From the NCBI RefSeq assembly GCF_022884085.1, contig NZ_JAGGCS010000012.1:103866-167865 (forward strand): 64,000 nucleotides of DNA, given 5' to 3'. How positions within the stretch are numbered: position 1 is the first letter of the stretch; each line of letters opens with the position of its first letter. Both the position numbers and the translations under genes were made by a program. The stretch is from Paenirhizobium cremeum (lineage in GTDB: Bacteria; Pseudomonadota; Alphaproteobacteria; Rhizobiales; Rhizobiaceae). Under the pieces are notes generated by a model. It did no database searches and was not told where the DNA came from. It saw nothing but the letters and a program-made list of their open reading frames with translations. Positions 48,056 through 57,465 of the stretch are shown here, piece after piece.

Positions 48056-48600
48056 TGATGTTCTCCCATTGGCGAAATCCGGCCGCGCCGGTTCCACCGG
48101 TTTCTGTCTGACGCAACGCACCCCAATATCTGCGCAGCGCCGTTCTGTTCGTGGAAACGCCCACGAAGGCGAAAGCCTCGCCGGGCCGGACCTGGTCGCG
48201 ATTTGACAACTGTTCTTCGCAGACCAGTCGCGCCCGGCAGGCGCTCTGGCCTTTTTCTTATCGGTAAAAAAAACGATGTAAAGAGAGATTCTGCCGCAGT
48301 TTTGCTCCATCTTGGCCAAATTTCCGTCATCGCGCAGTTTTCTTAAACGTTTCATATCGTCCAAATTCCATTAATTTCGTGGGAAATTTGATGACCGGCG
48401 ATATCCGCGCAGCTCTTCAGCGCGCGCTTTTTTAGATCTTCCTCCGCTCCGTAAGCGACACGATCGCTCAGGCACCCCCTCCCAGCCGTTTCGAAGGGGA
48501 TATCTTCCATGAAGAACCGACCGGCGGGGAACAAGAAACATCATGGAAATGCCGCGTTGACCTCCCATATAAAGAAGAACAGGAATGTCAGGGGGAGCCG
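48056..48600. other. Divergent intergenic region, dppA / small secreted protein
   Basis: 545 bases without a convincing gene. It contains an A/T-rich stretch (48250-48390) where the dppA promoter probably lies, and a GC-rich dyad-filled leader before dppA. I could not assign firm -35/-10 hexamers on either strand. A ribosome-binding GGGGGAG sits just before 48601. Confidence 0.5.
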
Positions 48601-48852
48601 ATGAAACTTTTAGCGCTTGTTCTTTCAACCGCTCTCGTCGTTTCTGCGGCGGTTCCGACACAAGCCGCTGAACCGCGTAATCCGCGCGTCAGCGACAAGA
48701 ACTATATCGATTGCCAGCGCATGCCCGACCGTTGCGCAGGCAAGGATTCCCAGCGGGCAAGACGGGATTACTACCGCCAGAATACAAGACAGGGCAACAG
48801 CCCCTGTACGTTCCGGGGCGAGCAGCGAACCTGGTCCGAGGATTGCGAGTAA
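48601..48852 (+). CDS. Small secreted protein, 83 residues, cysteine-containing
   Basis: A signal peptide MKLLALVLSTALVVSAAVPTQA is followed by about 60 mature residues with four cysteines (DCQRMPDRC, SPC, EDC), highly basic in the middle (SQRARRDYYRQNTR). A strong GGGGGAG precedes the ATG. I do not recognise the family. Probably periplasmic and disulfide-bonded. It stands alone at the left edge of the polysaccharide region. Confidence 0.65.
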   Translation: MKLLALVLSTALVVSAAVPTQAAEPRNPRVSDKNYIDCQRMPDRCAGKDSQRARRDYYRQNTRQGNSPCTFRGEQRTWSEDCE

Positions 48853-49147
48853 GACGGAGTCATCTCACCGCCGGGAAAGCGACTGAGCGCTTCCTTTGCG
48901 GTCAGGGTCCATCTAAGGCCGCCGGCTTGCTTGCGGGTCCCTTATCCTTGCCTTGTCGCGGACTGTCATCGCAAGTAACCGACAATACGGGAAATGCTTC
49001 AGTTCGATTGGGCCAAGAATGGCTGTATTCGCGCGCAGCCAACGCCGTCGTGTAATGTGCCGGATCACTTAAATTAGAGCGATCTTCGGAACCGCGTATG
49101 AACCGGCCGCATTGTATCGATGCCATTATCGTCATCGGGATATTACA

Positions 49148-49660
49148 ATGCTTGCCTTGCTTGATCTCCTTGCCAGACTCGCAGCAGCGATCCTGCTGGT
49201 GACTGCGGGAATTGCCCTCTCTTCCGGATGGGCGCAAGAGACATCGTCGAACCGTCGGCTCGACATACGTTCCGAAGTGGTCTGGACGCAAGTTCCGGTC
49301 CGTATCGATCGGTCGGCCCAAACATATGAGCGCATCGCACCGGCGACCGACCCCTATCCGCTGAAACTCCAGGCGACGCGACGGCTCCATGTAATCGATA
49401 ACAGCACATTCCGTTATGACGGATCGGATTTCCGGCTCGCGGGTGTGACGCCGGTGGAGCGAGGCAGGATCTGCGTAACCGGCGAAGGCTTGCGGCAAGC
49501 CTGTGGCCTCAAAGCATTCAAGGCCCTCGACAATGCCCTGCGCAGCCCGCATGTGGAATGTCGCGTCGTCAGGCCGGAGGCGGCCACCCGTGAGGTGGAA
49601 TGCGTGGTTGACGGAAGCGACCTCCGAAACCTTCTTCCCCAGCTCGAAGCGGCCGGCTAA
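49148..49660 (+). CDS. Secreted protein with staphylococcal-nuclease-like fold (ExoI-like)
   Basis: 170 residues from the ATG at 49148. A signal-peptide-like N-terminus (LARLAAAILLVTAGIALSSGWAQ) precedes a domain with FRYDGSDFRLAGVTPVE, GRICVTGEG, CGLKAFKAL and VECRVV, the SNase-like pattern seen in the succinoglycan-cluster protein ExoI. The nuclease calcium ligand in the VDTPE motif is not conserved (GVTPVE), so catalysis is doubtful. Its location beside polysaccharide genes agrees with an ExoI-like annotation; function unknown. Confidence 0.55.
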   Translation: MLALLDLLARLAAAILLVTAGIALSSGWAQETSSNRRLDIRSEVVWTQVPVRIDRSAQTYERIAPATDPYPLKLQATRRLHVIDNSTFRYDGSDFRLAGVTPVERGRICVTGEGLRQACGLKAFKALDNALRSPHVECRVVRPEAATREVECVVDGSDLRNLLPQLEAAG

Positions 49661-49807
49661 TCACGCGCTCACCGCGGCGGCCTTCTGGAAGCGCCACCCC
49701 AGGAAAGCGGGACCACTTCGATATTCTATCTGTTTGATTTTGCGCTATTCCTAAGGCAAACCCGATTTACGTTCTTGCTGGATACTCGAACCGGCCAGCG
49801 TGCCGCT

Positions 49808-50506
49808 TTATGGCCGGCACCAGGGAAGCCTGGAACCATCTGCATCGCCAGCGATTTCGGCGAGGTAGGAGCGGACTTCCGGTCGCGCGGGCGGGAGACC
49901 TTTGACACTCCAGGAAAAGCGTTGGCTGCAAGCCACCTTCACGTCGGCCTTCCAGATTGGGGCAAGCGCCGAAAGACCGATGGGGGAAAGACGGCCGAGC
50001 AACAGAAGACGGGCACGCAGGACATCCGCTTCCGCGGGCGCATAAAGCTGCGACAACCGCATGAAATGTTCAAGCGAGGTCGGAACTTCGGCGATGGCCT
50101 GCCGCACCATGGCCATCCGCAGCCAGAAATTGCCATTGGTCGGAAGACATGACACAGCGTGCAGCAGATATGCATCCGTGCGGTTTGCGATTTCCACCCA
50201 TTGCGGAAAGTCCCTTATCTGGTCGATCCCATCGAGCCGTCTCAGTTCAACGGTCAAACCCGACTTTACGACATCAGACAGGCACACGCCCTGCCCGCCC
50301 ACGGCATCCGCGGTGTTCCCGGCGCGTGAAATACGGTCTTCGCCGACCGGAATTCCGCTTTCGACGCGACCCGCAACGCGGCCGATTTCCGTGAAGTAAA
50401 GCCGCTGGCGCAAGTTCATGAATGCGATAAGCATCACCGCCAGGGCTACACAAATCAGAAGAAGGCCTATGGCGTCGTTTATCCGGAGACGCCTATATAT
50501 TCTCAT
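49808..50506 (-). CDS. Hypothetical membrane-anchored protein downstream of the autokinase
   Basis: 232 residues from the ATG at 50506 (MRIYRRLRINDAIGLLLICV), overlapping the end of the tyrosine kinase gene by 14 bases, so the two are probably coupled. One N-terminal helix (about 12-32) anchors a likely periplasmic domain with four cysteines and helical, TPR-like stretches (MVRQAIAEVPTSLEHFMRLS, then YAPAEADVLRARLLLLGRL). Family not recognised; it may assist the polysaccharide export machinery. Confidence 0.65.
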   Translation of the reverse strand: MRIYRRLRINDAIGLLLICVALAVMLIAFMNLRQRLYFTEIGRVAGRVESGIPVGEDRISRAGNTADAVGGQGVCLSDVVKSGLTVELRRLDGIDQIRDFPQWVEIANRTDAYLLHAVSCLPTNGNFWLRMAMVRQAIAEVPTSLEHFMRLSQLYAPAEADVLRARLLLLGRLSPIGLSALAPIWKADVKVACSQRFSWSVKGLPPARPEVRSYLAEIAGDADGSRLPWCRP

Positions 50507-52787
50507 TGTAATACTTAGAGTACGAGCGGTAGTAATACTCCGAGGAACCGTATTTCTGATAGAGCTTCTGCTTGCCCTGGTCGACCTTGTTGAGGATGAC
50601 GCCCACGCACTTGTTGAACAGGTAGCTATCGGCTTCCACGGACTGGCGGACAAGGCGCCTGCTGACCTTGCCCCATTCCACCACCAGAAGGAATGCATCG
50701 ACCATGCCTGCGAAGGCGCGTGCATCGACGACCGGCGCGAGCGGCGGCAGATCCACGATGATGTAATCGTTGCTCTCCGAAAGCCGCGAAAGAATGGCCT
50801 TCATGCCGGGAGAATTCAGAAGCTCCGATGAATGCGGCACACGCTGCTTGATGACGGCAGGCAGGAACCGCAATCCGGTTCGCGGATTCACCAGGCAAAG
50901 ACGGTCGAGATCCTGACTGCCGAGGATAGCCTCGAGAATGCCGCTCTGTGCATGCTGCGCGAGAGCCCGGGTTGCGCCCGGGTTACGCAAGTCGGCATCG
51001 ATCAGTGTGGTTCTCGCTCCCTGAGCCGCGAGAAGCTCGGCGAAATTGACGGCAATCGTGGACTTGCCTTCGCCCGGCAGCGTCGAAACGATGCCGATGA
51101 CTTTCGTCTTCTTTGCAGCGCAGGCCAGATCGACGGCGATCTTGCTGTTGCGAAGGGTCTCCGCAAAGGAAGACAGCGGATGATCCACGACATAGTCGTA
51201 AATCGGACCGAACTTCGCCACCGCCCGCGGATCGTTGCCCGGCTCGGACAGGTAGCGGGAGTTGTCGTCGTTCGCCATCAGCGGCGCGGTACCCAGGAAT
51301 TCCAGACCAAGCGTCGAGCGAATCTGATCGCCAACCCGGAAGAAGCGATCCCTGAACTCCCTGACGGCACCGATACTGGCGCCTGCAAAAAGGCCCAGAG
51401 CCAGAAAACCTGCCAGCACCACGATCTTTTTCGGATGGCTCGGTCGGGTGGCAACCGCAGCACGCGTGATGATTCGGGCATCCGTCAGCGGGAACGACTG
51501 CTGCTGTACGGCTTCCTGGTAGCGCTGCAGGAATGTCTGATAGAGATTGCGATAGGTCTCGGCTTCGCGCTCGAGTTCGCGCAACTGAACCATGGTTTCG
51601 TTCGCGCTCGCACTGACCCCCGTGGCGTCAGCCACACTCGCCGCCAGGGTCTTCTCGCGGGCCTGAGCAACTTCAACCTCGCTTCGATAACTCTGCGCGA
51701 TACGATTGAGCTCATCAAACATCAGCCGCTTGTATTCCTCCATTTCCGCCCGCAGCCTGACGGCCTGGACGTGGCGAGGTCCGAGCTTGGCGGAAATCTG
51801 CGCCTCGAGCTTGGAGGCATTGAGGTATTTCGTCCGCAATTCGTTGGAAATGCTGCTGTCCAGCACATCGGTCACGATGGCGTCGGTCTGGCCCGAGGCG
51901 ATGATCTCCTCAATACGCTGAAGCTTTGCCTGGGACTTGGCGACATCCGACTGTGCAACAATCAGAGCGCTGTTCAGCTCGGCGAGCTGTTGATCGGAAA
52001 CCAGCTGATTGCCTGCCGTCACGAGGCCGTTGGCACTCTTGAATTTCTGGACCGCAAGGTCTGTATCAAGGGCCTGCTGGCGAAGCTCCGCGATACGCTC
52101 GAGAAGCCAGTTGCTTGCCCGCCGCGTTGCGTCGTACTTTGAGTTCAGGCTGTCTTCGAGATAGGCCTCGCCGATTGCATTGGCGACCCTGGCGGAAAGA
52201 TCCGGGAAAGGCGAAACATATTCGACGGTCAGCACATAGGATCTGCCGACGCGTGTCACGGCTATATTGCTTCGGACGCCGGCTGCGGCATCGAGCTTGC
52301 GCTGTTCCAGATCGACATCCGCGCCTTTCTCATCGGAAGAGAACCACTCGGACACGTTCACGATACCGACCACCGTCCGGTACAGCGTCTTATACAAAGA
52401 CTTGAACGACGCGTTGAACTGCGGGTCGTCGACCAGCTTCAGCTTGTCGACCACCGAAAGGGCAATGGTCTGTGACTTCAGAAGCTCGACCTGGCTGAGA
52501 ACGGAACCCTCATCGTCCATAACGCCGCCGCCCAGGGTGAGCTGATCGGCAAACTGCTTGTTGTTGCGGTCGATCAGTACGCTGACCTGGGAGGTATAGA
52601 GCGGCACTGCCGAAAGCAGATAAACGATGCCCAAAAGAAGCCCGGCCGCCATGCAGGCTGCGACGACAATCCATTGTCGCCGCACGATGGAAAACACGGC
52701 CTCGACATCGATAACTTCCGAATCATGCTCTCGCGGAGATCCGTTGACGACTGACTCACCGTATAGTTCACGGTTCAAAAGCTGCAC
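50493..52787 (-). CDS. Polysaccharide chain-length regulator / tyrosine autokinase (Wzc/ExoP-like)
   Basis: 764 residues, GTG start with GAGGCGAG upstream. An N-terminal Wzz domain with TM1 (about 37-57), a long periplasmic coiled-coil part and TM2 (about 440-460) precede a cytoplasmic BY-kinase: Walker A STLPGEGKSTIAVNF, Walker A' TTLIDADLRNPG, Walker B YIIVDLPPL. A C-terminal tyrosine cluster (EYYYRSYSKYYNENI) carries the autophosphorylation sites. It controls polymer length and export with the OPX protein encoded upstream. Confidence 0.94.
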   Translation of the reverse strand: MQLLNRELYGESVVNGSPREHDSEVIDVEAVFSIVRRQWIVVAACMAAGLLLGIVYLLSAVPLYTSQVSVLIDRNNKQFADQLTLGGGVMDDEGSVLSQVELLKSQTIALSVVDKLKLVDDPQFNASFKSLYKTLYRTVVGIVNVSEWFSSDEKGADVDLEQRKLDAAAGVRSNIAVTRVGRSYVLTVEYVSPFPDLSARVANAIGEAYLEDSLNSKYDATRRASNWLLERIAELRQQALDTDLAVQKFKSANGLVTAGNQLVSDQQLAELNSALIVAQSDVAKSQAKLQRIEEIIASGQTDAIVTDVLDSSISNELRTKYLNASKLEAQISAKLGPRHVQAVRLRAEMEEYKRLMFDELNRIAQSYRSEVEVAQAREKTLAASVADATGVSASANETMVQLRELEREAETYRNLYQTFLQRYQEAVQQQSFPLTDARIITRAAVATRPSHPKKIVVLAGFLALGLFAGASIGAVREFRDRFFRVGDQIRSTLGLEFLGTAPLMANDDNSRYLSEPGNDPRAVAKFGPIYDYVVDHPLSSFAETLRNSKIAVDLACAAKKTKVIGIVSTLPGEGKSTIAVNFAELLAAQGARTTLIDADLRNPGATRALAQHAQSGILEAILGSQDLDRLCLVNPRTGLRFLPAVIKQRVPHSSELLNSPGMKAILSRLSESNDYIIVDLPPLAPVVDARAFAGMVDAFLLVVEWGKVSRRLVRQSVEADSYLFNKCVGVILNKVDQGKQKLYQKYGSSEYYYRSYSKYYNENI

Positions 52788-52821
52788 GATCTCGCCTCGA
52801 CCAGTTGTTGGACGGAATTAC

Positions 52822-53505
52822 TTAAAGTCCGCTCGGGCTCACGACGGTCGTCGTGGTTCCGCCCCCTCCCGAACTTGCAAAAAAGCCACCGGATGCGCCC
52901 GAGAACGATGTCCCGCCCGCCTGCGATGTCGGCGTTGCGGCTGCACCCGTGCCACCGCCGGTGCCACCTGCGCCACCGCCAGTGCCTCCCAGAGCTCCCG
53001 CGCCACCGTCGTCACCACCCGCAGCCCCCGCTCCAAGCGCCGCAGTCTCGACTTCACCGGTCGCACCGGCGAACGCCGCCTGGAAAATCGTATTCGTGAC
53101 CTTTGCGGCCTCCTCCTGGATGCGCGCCGCATAGGCGAGGTCAGTCGGATCGGTACTCGCGCTCAAAACGCGGACAGCCCGCGCAAGACCGGCGGCAATG
53201 CTGCCGATCTGTTCGTTGTTGGCCGAGGACACCAGTGCCAGCAGCGGCGCGAGCGTTTCCTCACTGGAAATCGCGAGACCGCGAACCTGCAGCGACAGCG
53301 AGGCCGGCGAAATCGTGTCGACCAGCAGGGATTGCGGCGCGTTCAGGAAGGCCTGAACTTCGGCCTGAGACAAGGGACCTCCCTGCCTGACCCCAAGGGG
53401 TGCCGGCTGCGACGCCTCTTGTGCGAAGGAGACACCAGCAGTGACGGGAACTGCACAGGCACCCGCCAATGCGAAAAGTAGAAACTTGCCAGTCTTCATG
53501 TCCAT
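52822..53505 (-). CDS. Secreted Gly-rich hypothetical protein between OPX and kinase genes
   Basis: 227 residues from the ATG at 53505 (AGGAG upstream; a GTG one codon earlier is possible). A signal peptide (MDMKTGKFLLFALAGACAVP onward) leads to a helical middle domain with LSQAEVQAFLNAPQSLL and EEAAKVTNTIFQAAFAG. The last 75 residues are Gly/Ala/Thr low complexity (repeats of GGTGGG and AGG) ending TTVVSPSGL. No family recognised. The position between export genes suggests an envelope or matrix role. Confidence 0.65.
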   Translation of the reverse strand: MDMKTGKFLLFALAGACAVPVTAGVSFAQEASQPAPLGVRQGGPLSQAEVQAFLNAPQSLLVDTISPASLSLQVRGLAISSEETLAPLLALVSSANNEQIGSIAAGLARAVRVLSASTDPTDLAYAARIQEEAAKVTNTIFQAAFAGATGEVETAALGAGAAGGDDGGAGALGGTGGGAGGTGGGTGAAATPTSQAGGTSFSGASGGFFASSGGGGTTTTVVSPSGL

Positions 53506-53608
53506 CACGTCTTTGCTCCTTATTTTTGCTCGCGCTGTTCTTATATTTCAGGAACATCATCGAGCAACAGCAAAACTCTTTTTCAGTTAATCCTGCAATT
53601 TTGTCATC

Positions 53609-54826
53609 TTAGAGGTCTTCAATCGCGTCTCTTGTCGAAACTACGTCCGAACTTACGCCGGAAGCTGTCGAGGAGATCGAATTGACAAGGTTGAGGAACT
53701 TGATGATTTCAACCGAGTCGGAGTTCGAGATGTAGAGAACGTCCTTGTCCTGCATCGGGAACTTCTGGACGGCGAAGAGCGCCGCCGGATCACGCAGATC
53801 CGCCCTGAAGACAACCGGGATCTCGTCACCCTTGAATCTTGAAACGTCAACACCAAGATTGACGAGCAGCTTGCGAGGCGCCTGACGATAAAGCAGGACC
53901 TGTGCCGGATTCGCGCGGGAATCCAATAGGCCGCCCGCCTTGCCCAGGCCTTCGCCGAGCGTCAGGTTCTCTTCCTCGAAATCGAACCTGCCGTTCGTGC
54001 CGGTCGCACCGAAGGCCAGGAAGGTCCGGCGCTCGCGCTCGGCAATAATGGTGTCGCCGGGCGCGACGTAGATGTTTTCGGCCGGGTTCGCGAGAAGTTT
54101 GTCGAAACGTATGCGGGCGGTACGACCGCGGCGCTGCACGGTGACGTAGGTTTCCGCATTCGGCGTACTCAGACCGCCGGCCTCGGAGATCGCATCGAGA
54201 ACACGCTCGCCCGCATCAGTAAGCTGAACCTTCATCGGGTCGTTGACATCACCCAAAACGGCCACCTGAGCCGACTTGCTGCTGACCTTGGTAATCACGA
54301 CCTGCGGCTCGATCGCCTTGCTGGACAGCAAGTCCTCGACTTCCGCCTGAACATCCTCGACCTGACGACCGGCAGCGCGGACACGGCCGGCATAAGGTAC
54401 GCTGATCGTGCCATCGCGCCCGATGGTCTGTTCGGGCAAGGTTACATAGTTACCGGGACGGCTGCCCGCATCCGCAGGAATGAAGAGGCCGCCCGCCTGG
54501 GATTCGAAGACTGCGACCTGAACGATGTCGCCCGCTCCGAGCGGAAGGCTCGGCGGACCACCTCGCGAATTGCCAAGGCTACCCAAACCCGCTTCCGTCG
54601 TCGTATCGGAAGCATAGGCAAGCAGAGCCTTATTTATATCCACCAAGGCGTAGTCGATACCGACAGACCGCTTGGACGATGCATCGGTCACCTTGACCGT
54701 TGCCTTTTCTTCCACTGCCCGGCCAGTTGGACCAGAGCTTGACGTGGCCGTACATCCTGTAAGAGCAACAACTGACGTAGACAAAAGCAGGCCGGCGGCG
54801 AAAAGCTTCAAGTTCAATCCCCTCAC
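53609..54826 (-). CDS. Outer-membrane polysaccharide export lipoprotein (Wza/OPX family)
   Basis: 405 residues. The signal peptide ends in a lipobox (VALTGC), so Cys25 is probably lipidated. A Poly_export domain (LPLGAGDIVQVAVFESQAGG, then GTISVPYAGRVRAAGR) is followed by SLBB repeats (VLGDVNDPMKVQLT, EAGGLSTPNAETYVTV, ENIYVAPGDTIIAERE). It forms the outer-membrane exit channel together with the Wzc-like protein. The start is uncertain (GTG at 54826). Confidence 0.92.
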   Translation of the reverse strand: MRGLNLKLFAAGLLLSTSVVALTGCTATSSSGPTGRAVEEKATVKVTDASSKRSVGIDYALVDINKALLAYASDTTTEAGLGSLGNSRGGPPSLPLGAGDIVQVAVFESQAGGLFIPADAGSRPGNYVTLPEQTIGRDGTISVPYAGRVRAAGRQVEDVQAEVEDLLSSKAIEPQVVITKVSSKSAQVAVLGDVNDPMKVQLTDAGERVLDAISEAGGLSTPNAETYVTVQRRGRTARIRFDKLLANPAENIYVAPGDTIIAERERRTFLAFGATGTNGRFDFEEENLTLGEGLGKAGGLLDSRANPAQVLLYRQAPRKLLVNLGVDVSRFKGDEIPVVFRADLRDPAALFAVQKFPMQDKDVLYISNSDSVEIIKFLNLVNSISSTASGVSSDVVSTRDAIEDL

Positions 54827-54841
54827 TCAAGAAACATGCAT

Positions 54842-54896
54842 TTTTCGCGTCTGCAATGCGAAAACATTACCGTTGCACCGCAGCGCCGAACGGTGC
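54842..54896. promoter_or_regulatory. Two inverted repeats in the divergent OPX / peptidase promoter region
   Basis: TTTTCGC-N9-GCGAAAA (54842-54864) and GCACCG-N10-CGGTGC (54875-54896) lie just upstream of the OPX start. Both have operator-like spacing. They could bind a regulator of the polysaccharide locus; no binding protein can be named. Confidence 0.4.
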
Positions 54897-55073
54897 GGAT
54901 GCTCACAGTACCCCATTTGGGTGGGACTTTATACGCAGTGCAGCATTGAGTCCACTTAGGAACTGCAAAAAACGTAAAATGCCATCAATCGACTTAAGCC
55001 GGATTAAATTCAATTTCTGTAATGTCTCCCCAATGAAGGGCACTGAACAAGTGTAAAAGAGACGGGGAAGAAC

Positions 55074-55682
55074 ATGTTTTATAGCAAAGCGCTGTCCGTC
55101 GGACTCGCAGTGATAATTTCTGCCGGTTTTGCATCTTACTCTTACGCAGTTCCACTCGGCGGCCTGACGAAAGACTTGGGTCGAAACCGGGCAATACAGC
55201 TTATAGCTGTCAGCCGACCGACGCTGGCGCCCTACGCCCATGTCCGTTTCTGCGTGCAGAATCCTGACGATTGTCAGGCCGGAAATCGGGGAAACGATAT
55301 CGTTGACCTCACCCCCGCCAAGAAACTGGAGTTGCAGCGCATCAATCGGGTGACAAACCGGTCGATACGACCGCAGAGCGACGAGGCCGGCAACGACGAA
55401 TGGAAAATCGGGGGAGCGGCCGGGGACTGCGAAGATTTCGCCCTGACCAAGCGTCGCCACCTCATTGACGCCGGTTGGCCGGCCCAGGCATTGCGCCTCG
55501 TGGTTGCACGAACCTTCGACGGCGAAGGCCATGCCGTGCTTGCGGTTGCGACGTCGGATGGCGATCTCATCCTCGACAATCGGACCAACACCATCAAGGA
55601 ATGGCGCAAAACCGACTTGCGTCTGCTCAAGATCCAGTCGGGTGAAAACCCGCGCCAGTGGTACGATATCGGTCGTAAGTGA
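55074..55682 (+). CDS. Transglutaminase-like cysteine peptidase (BTLCP), secreted
   Basis: 202 residues with a signal peptide (ending SYSYAV) and a strong GGGGAAG ribosome-binding site. The catalytic Cys is in AAGDCEDFALTKRRHL (about residue 122), with the His in GEGHAVLAV and Asp in LILDNRT, the bacterial transglutaminase-like cysteine proteinase arrangement. Family members act in the periplasm, some on adhesins (LapG-type). Here it is divergent from the OPX gene, so it may tune surface attachment or polymer release, by inference. Confidence 0.85.
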   Translation: MFYSKALSVGLAVIISAGFASYSYAVPLGGLTKDLGRNRAIQLIAVSRPTLAPYAHVRFCVQNPDDCQAGNRGNDIVDLTPAKKLELQRINRVTNRSIRPQSDEAGNDEWKIGGAAGDCEDFALTKRRHLIDAGWPAQALRLVVARTFDGEGHAVLAVATSDGDLILDNRTNTIKEWRKTDLRLLKIQSGENPRQWYDIGRK

Positions 55683-55914
55683 CCGCTTTCGGAGCCTCGT
55701 CCAATTCTGGGCAGGATCGGGCTGGAGCCCTCATGAGCGGGCCAACGAACAAGAGGACGCGGAAAACGCGGGTCATCGGCGTCCTTCCTGATATGCAGCA
55801 AAGAGGCGCTCTCTTCATTGCTTGACAAGATAATGTCTCGTTTCGACACTATGCTGCCGACGAAACGATCCGGAAGTCCAAGGTCTTTCCACGTCAAGCA
55901 AAAGGGCGAATCGA

Positions 55915-57060
55915 GTGAAAACAGCCTCTTCGAAGTTTGGCAGGTTCCTGCGGAGGTTTGCGGCATGCGCGATCGGGCTGTCCCTCTGGTCGACGGCTAT
56001 CCCTTCCCATGCCGGCGACTTACGCTATCCGCTCGTGCTTTCTGAAATTCCTCCCACGTCCGAACGGTACGACGAACCCTTCGTCTGCAGCAAACCTGTT
56101 CCGCCGATGGTGGACATGTCGAATATCGGTACCTTCTACAAGCCCGGACCGACCCAGTCCGTCGTCGATAAGGAAGCGATGGCGGCCTATGTCAAACGCA
56201 ACAAACCGATCGACGATGCCGCGGCGTCTCTAAAACTCATGATCCGGCGTGCCATAAATTCCCCTGGCGACCGTGGGCGAATCGGTCCCTGCATTATGCG
56301 CCAACTTGCGGTTTGGGCCAAAGCGCATGCGCTGCTCGGCAATCTCGACGACAACGATCCAAAGGGGCGCAGACAGGCAATCCTGATTACAGTATTCAAT
56401 ATGAAGACCTTCACCGATGCCTATGCGGTCGCTTTCCAGCTGGGTGCACCGACAACAGACCAGCGGAAGCTGGTAGAAGGCTGGCTCGATCAACTCGGCG
56501 ACGCGATCGTCTCCGAATTTACGCCCCCTTCCCCGCCTCGCCCCAAGAAAGACCAATGGCTCGATCGAAATGCCAATACCCGGTATTGGGGAGCTTCGGC
56601 TGTCGGGCTTGCGGCAGCGCTTACGCAGGATGAACGCAAATTCGACTGGGCCATGAACGTCCTGCAGACCGGCCTTGCGGAAAGCGACACCGACGGCAGC
56701 TTTCCAATGGAACTCGCGCGCGGCGGCAGGGCTCTCAGCTACCAGAGCTTCGCCATGAAGGCGCTGACAATCCTGGTGGTGCTGGCCGATAAGAACAACC
56801 GGGCGCTCTCCGATGTGTCTGAACAACGTCTTGCGGCCACCGCGCGATTTTCGGTCGCCGCTTTCGAGCAGCCGGAACTGATCGCGAAACGGACAGGAAT
56901 GGAGCAGATGAAGGAAAGGGCGATGTCGGAATGGATGCTGCCCCTCAGCCAACATTTTTCCGTTAGCGACCCTGGCTTGACGACGCAATTGCGCACCACA
57001 GCGTCTGCTTTCGACTGGAGCAAGAACAACTATATGATAGGGCTTGCGGGAGCGAAATAA
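55915..57060 (+). CDS. Alginate-lyase-like (PL5 fold) secreted protein
   Basis: 381 residues from the GTG at 55915. A signal peptide (ending PSHA) is followed by an all-helical alginate lyase domain: QLAVWAKAHALLG, NANTRYWGASAVGLAAAL (the conserved NxxxYW/H region; AlgL has NNHxYW), DGSFPMELARGGRALSYQSFAMKAL (matching the PNELKRRQRALxYHNYAL region of AlgL). Some catalytic histidines of AlgL appear replaced (R and Q here), so activity on alginate is not assured. It may trim or guide polymer in the periplasm. Confidence 0.75.
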   Translation: MKTASSKFGRFLRRFAACAIGLSLWSTAIPSHAGDLRYPLVLSEIPPTSERYDEPFVCSKPVPPMVDMSNIGTFYKPGPTQSVVDKEAMAAYVKRNKPIDDAAASLKLMIRRAINSPGDRGRIGPCIMRQLAVWAKAHALLGNLDDNDPKGRRQAILITVFNMKTFTDAYAVAFQLGAPTTDQRKLVEGWLDQLGDAIVSEFTPPSPPRPKKDQWLDRNANTRYWGASAVGLAAALTQDERKFDWAMNVLQTGLAESDTDGSFPMELARGGRALSYQSFAMKALTILVVLADKNNRALSDVSEQRLAATARFSVAAFEQPELIAKRTGMEQMKERAMSEWMLPLSQHFSVSDPGLTTQLRTTASAFDWSKNNYMIGLAGAK

Positions 57061-57267
57061 CGCAGCCTACCGAAAAGCCAATCGCCCGCTTTTCGGGTGG
57101 AATCGTATCTTCAATAGTTTCATGAAGGTAAGGCACGAGCAGGGTGCCGCCGACAATTGACAACCTATCGTAAACCATGGAGACTGATGCTGCTTCTGGA
57201 GGAAAGCCGGGGGTGCTTTGCACCCTAGCGAAAACGAACCCCTTTTTTTGGCGAAATGGGAGTGTCG

Positions 57268-57465
57268 ATGGAAAAGACAGAAGTCAAGTCACGCCTCATT
57301 GCTTCGGCGTCTTATGACGACCGGTCTCACCTGCTTTATATTCAACTTCGCACCGGCGAAACAAAGTCTCTGGTCGCTCCGCGTTCCATGTACGAGAATC
57401 TGATCAACGCCGACTCACCCGGCTGGTATTACACGCGCCACATCAGCCCCCTCGCAAAAGGCTAG
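57268..57465 (+). CDS. KTSC-domain small protein
   Basis: 65 residues from the ATG at 57268 (GGGAG upstream; an ATG 12 bases earlier is possible). The sequence LIASASYDDRSHLLYIQLRTGETKSL and YTRHISPL match the KTSC domain (lysyl-tRNA-synthetase-associated small domain) of unknown function. Its 3' end overlaps the convergent O-antigen ligase gene by 23 bases. Confidence 0.72.
   Translation: MEKTEVKSRLIASASYDDRSHLLYIQLRTGETKSLVAPRSMYENLINADSPGWYYTRHISPLAKG

Noticed and set aside
48290..48330. Possible sigma-54 promoter (GG-N10-GC) upstream of dppA
   Set aside because: The minus strand has TTGGCCAAGATGGAGCAAA, but the conserved TGGCAC and TTGC elements are poor matches.
55822..55860. TTGACA at 55822-55827 as promoter of the alginate-lyase-like gene
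   Set aside because: No -10 hexamer at 16-19 bases; the best TATGCT is 22 bases away.
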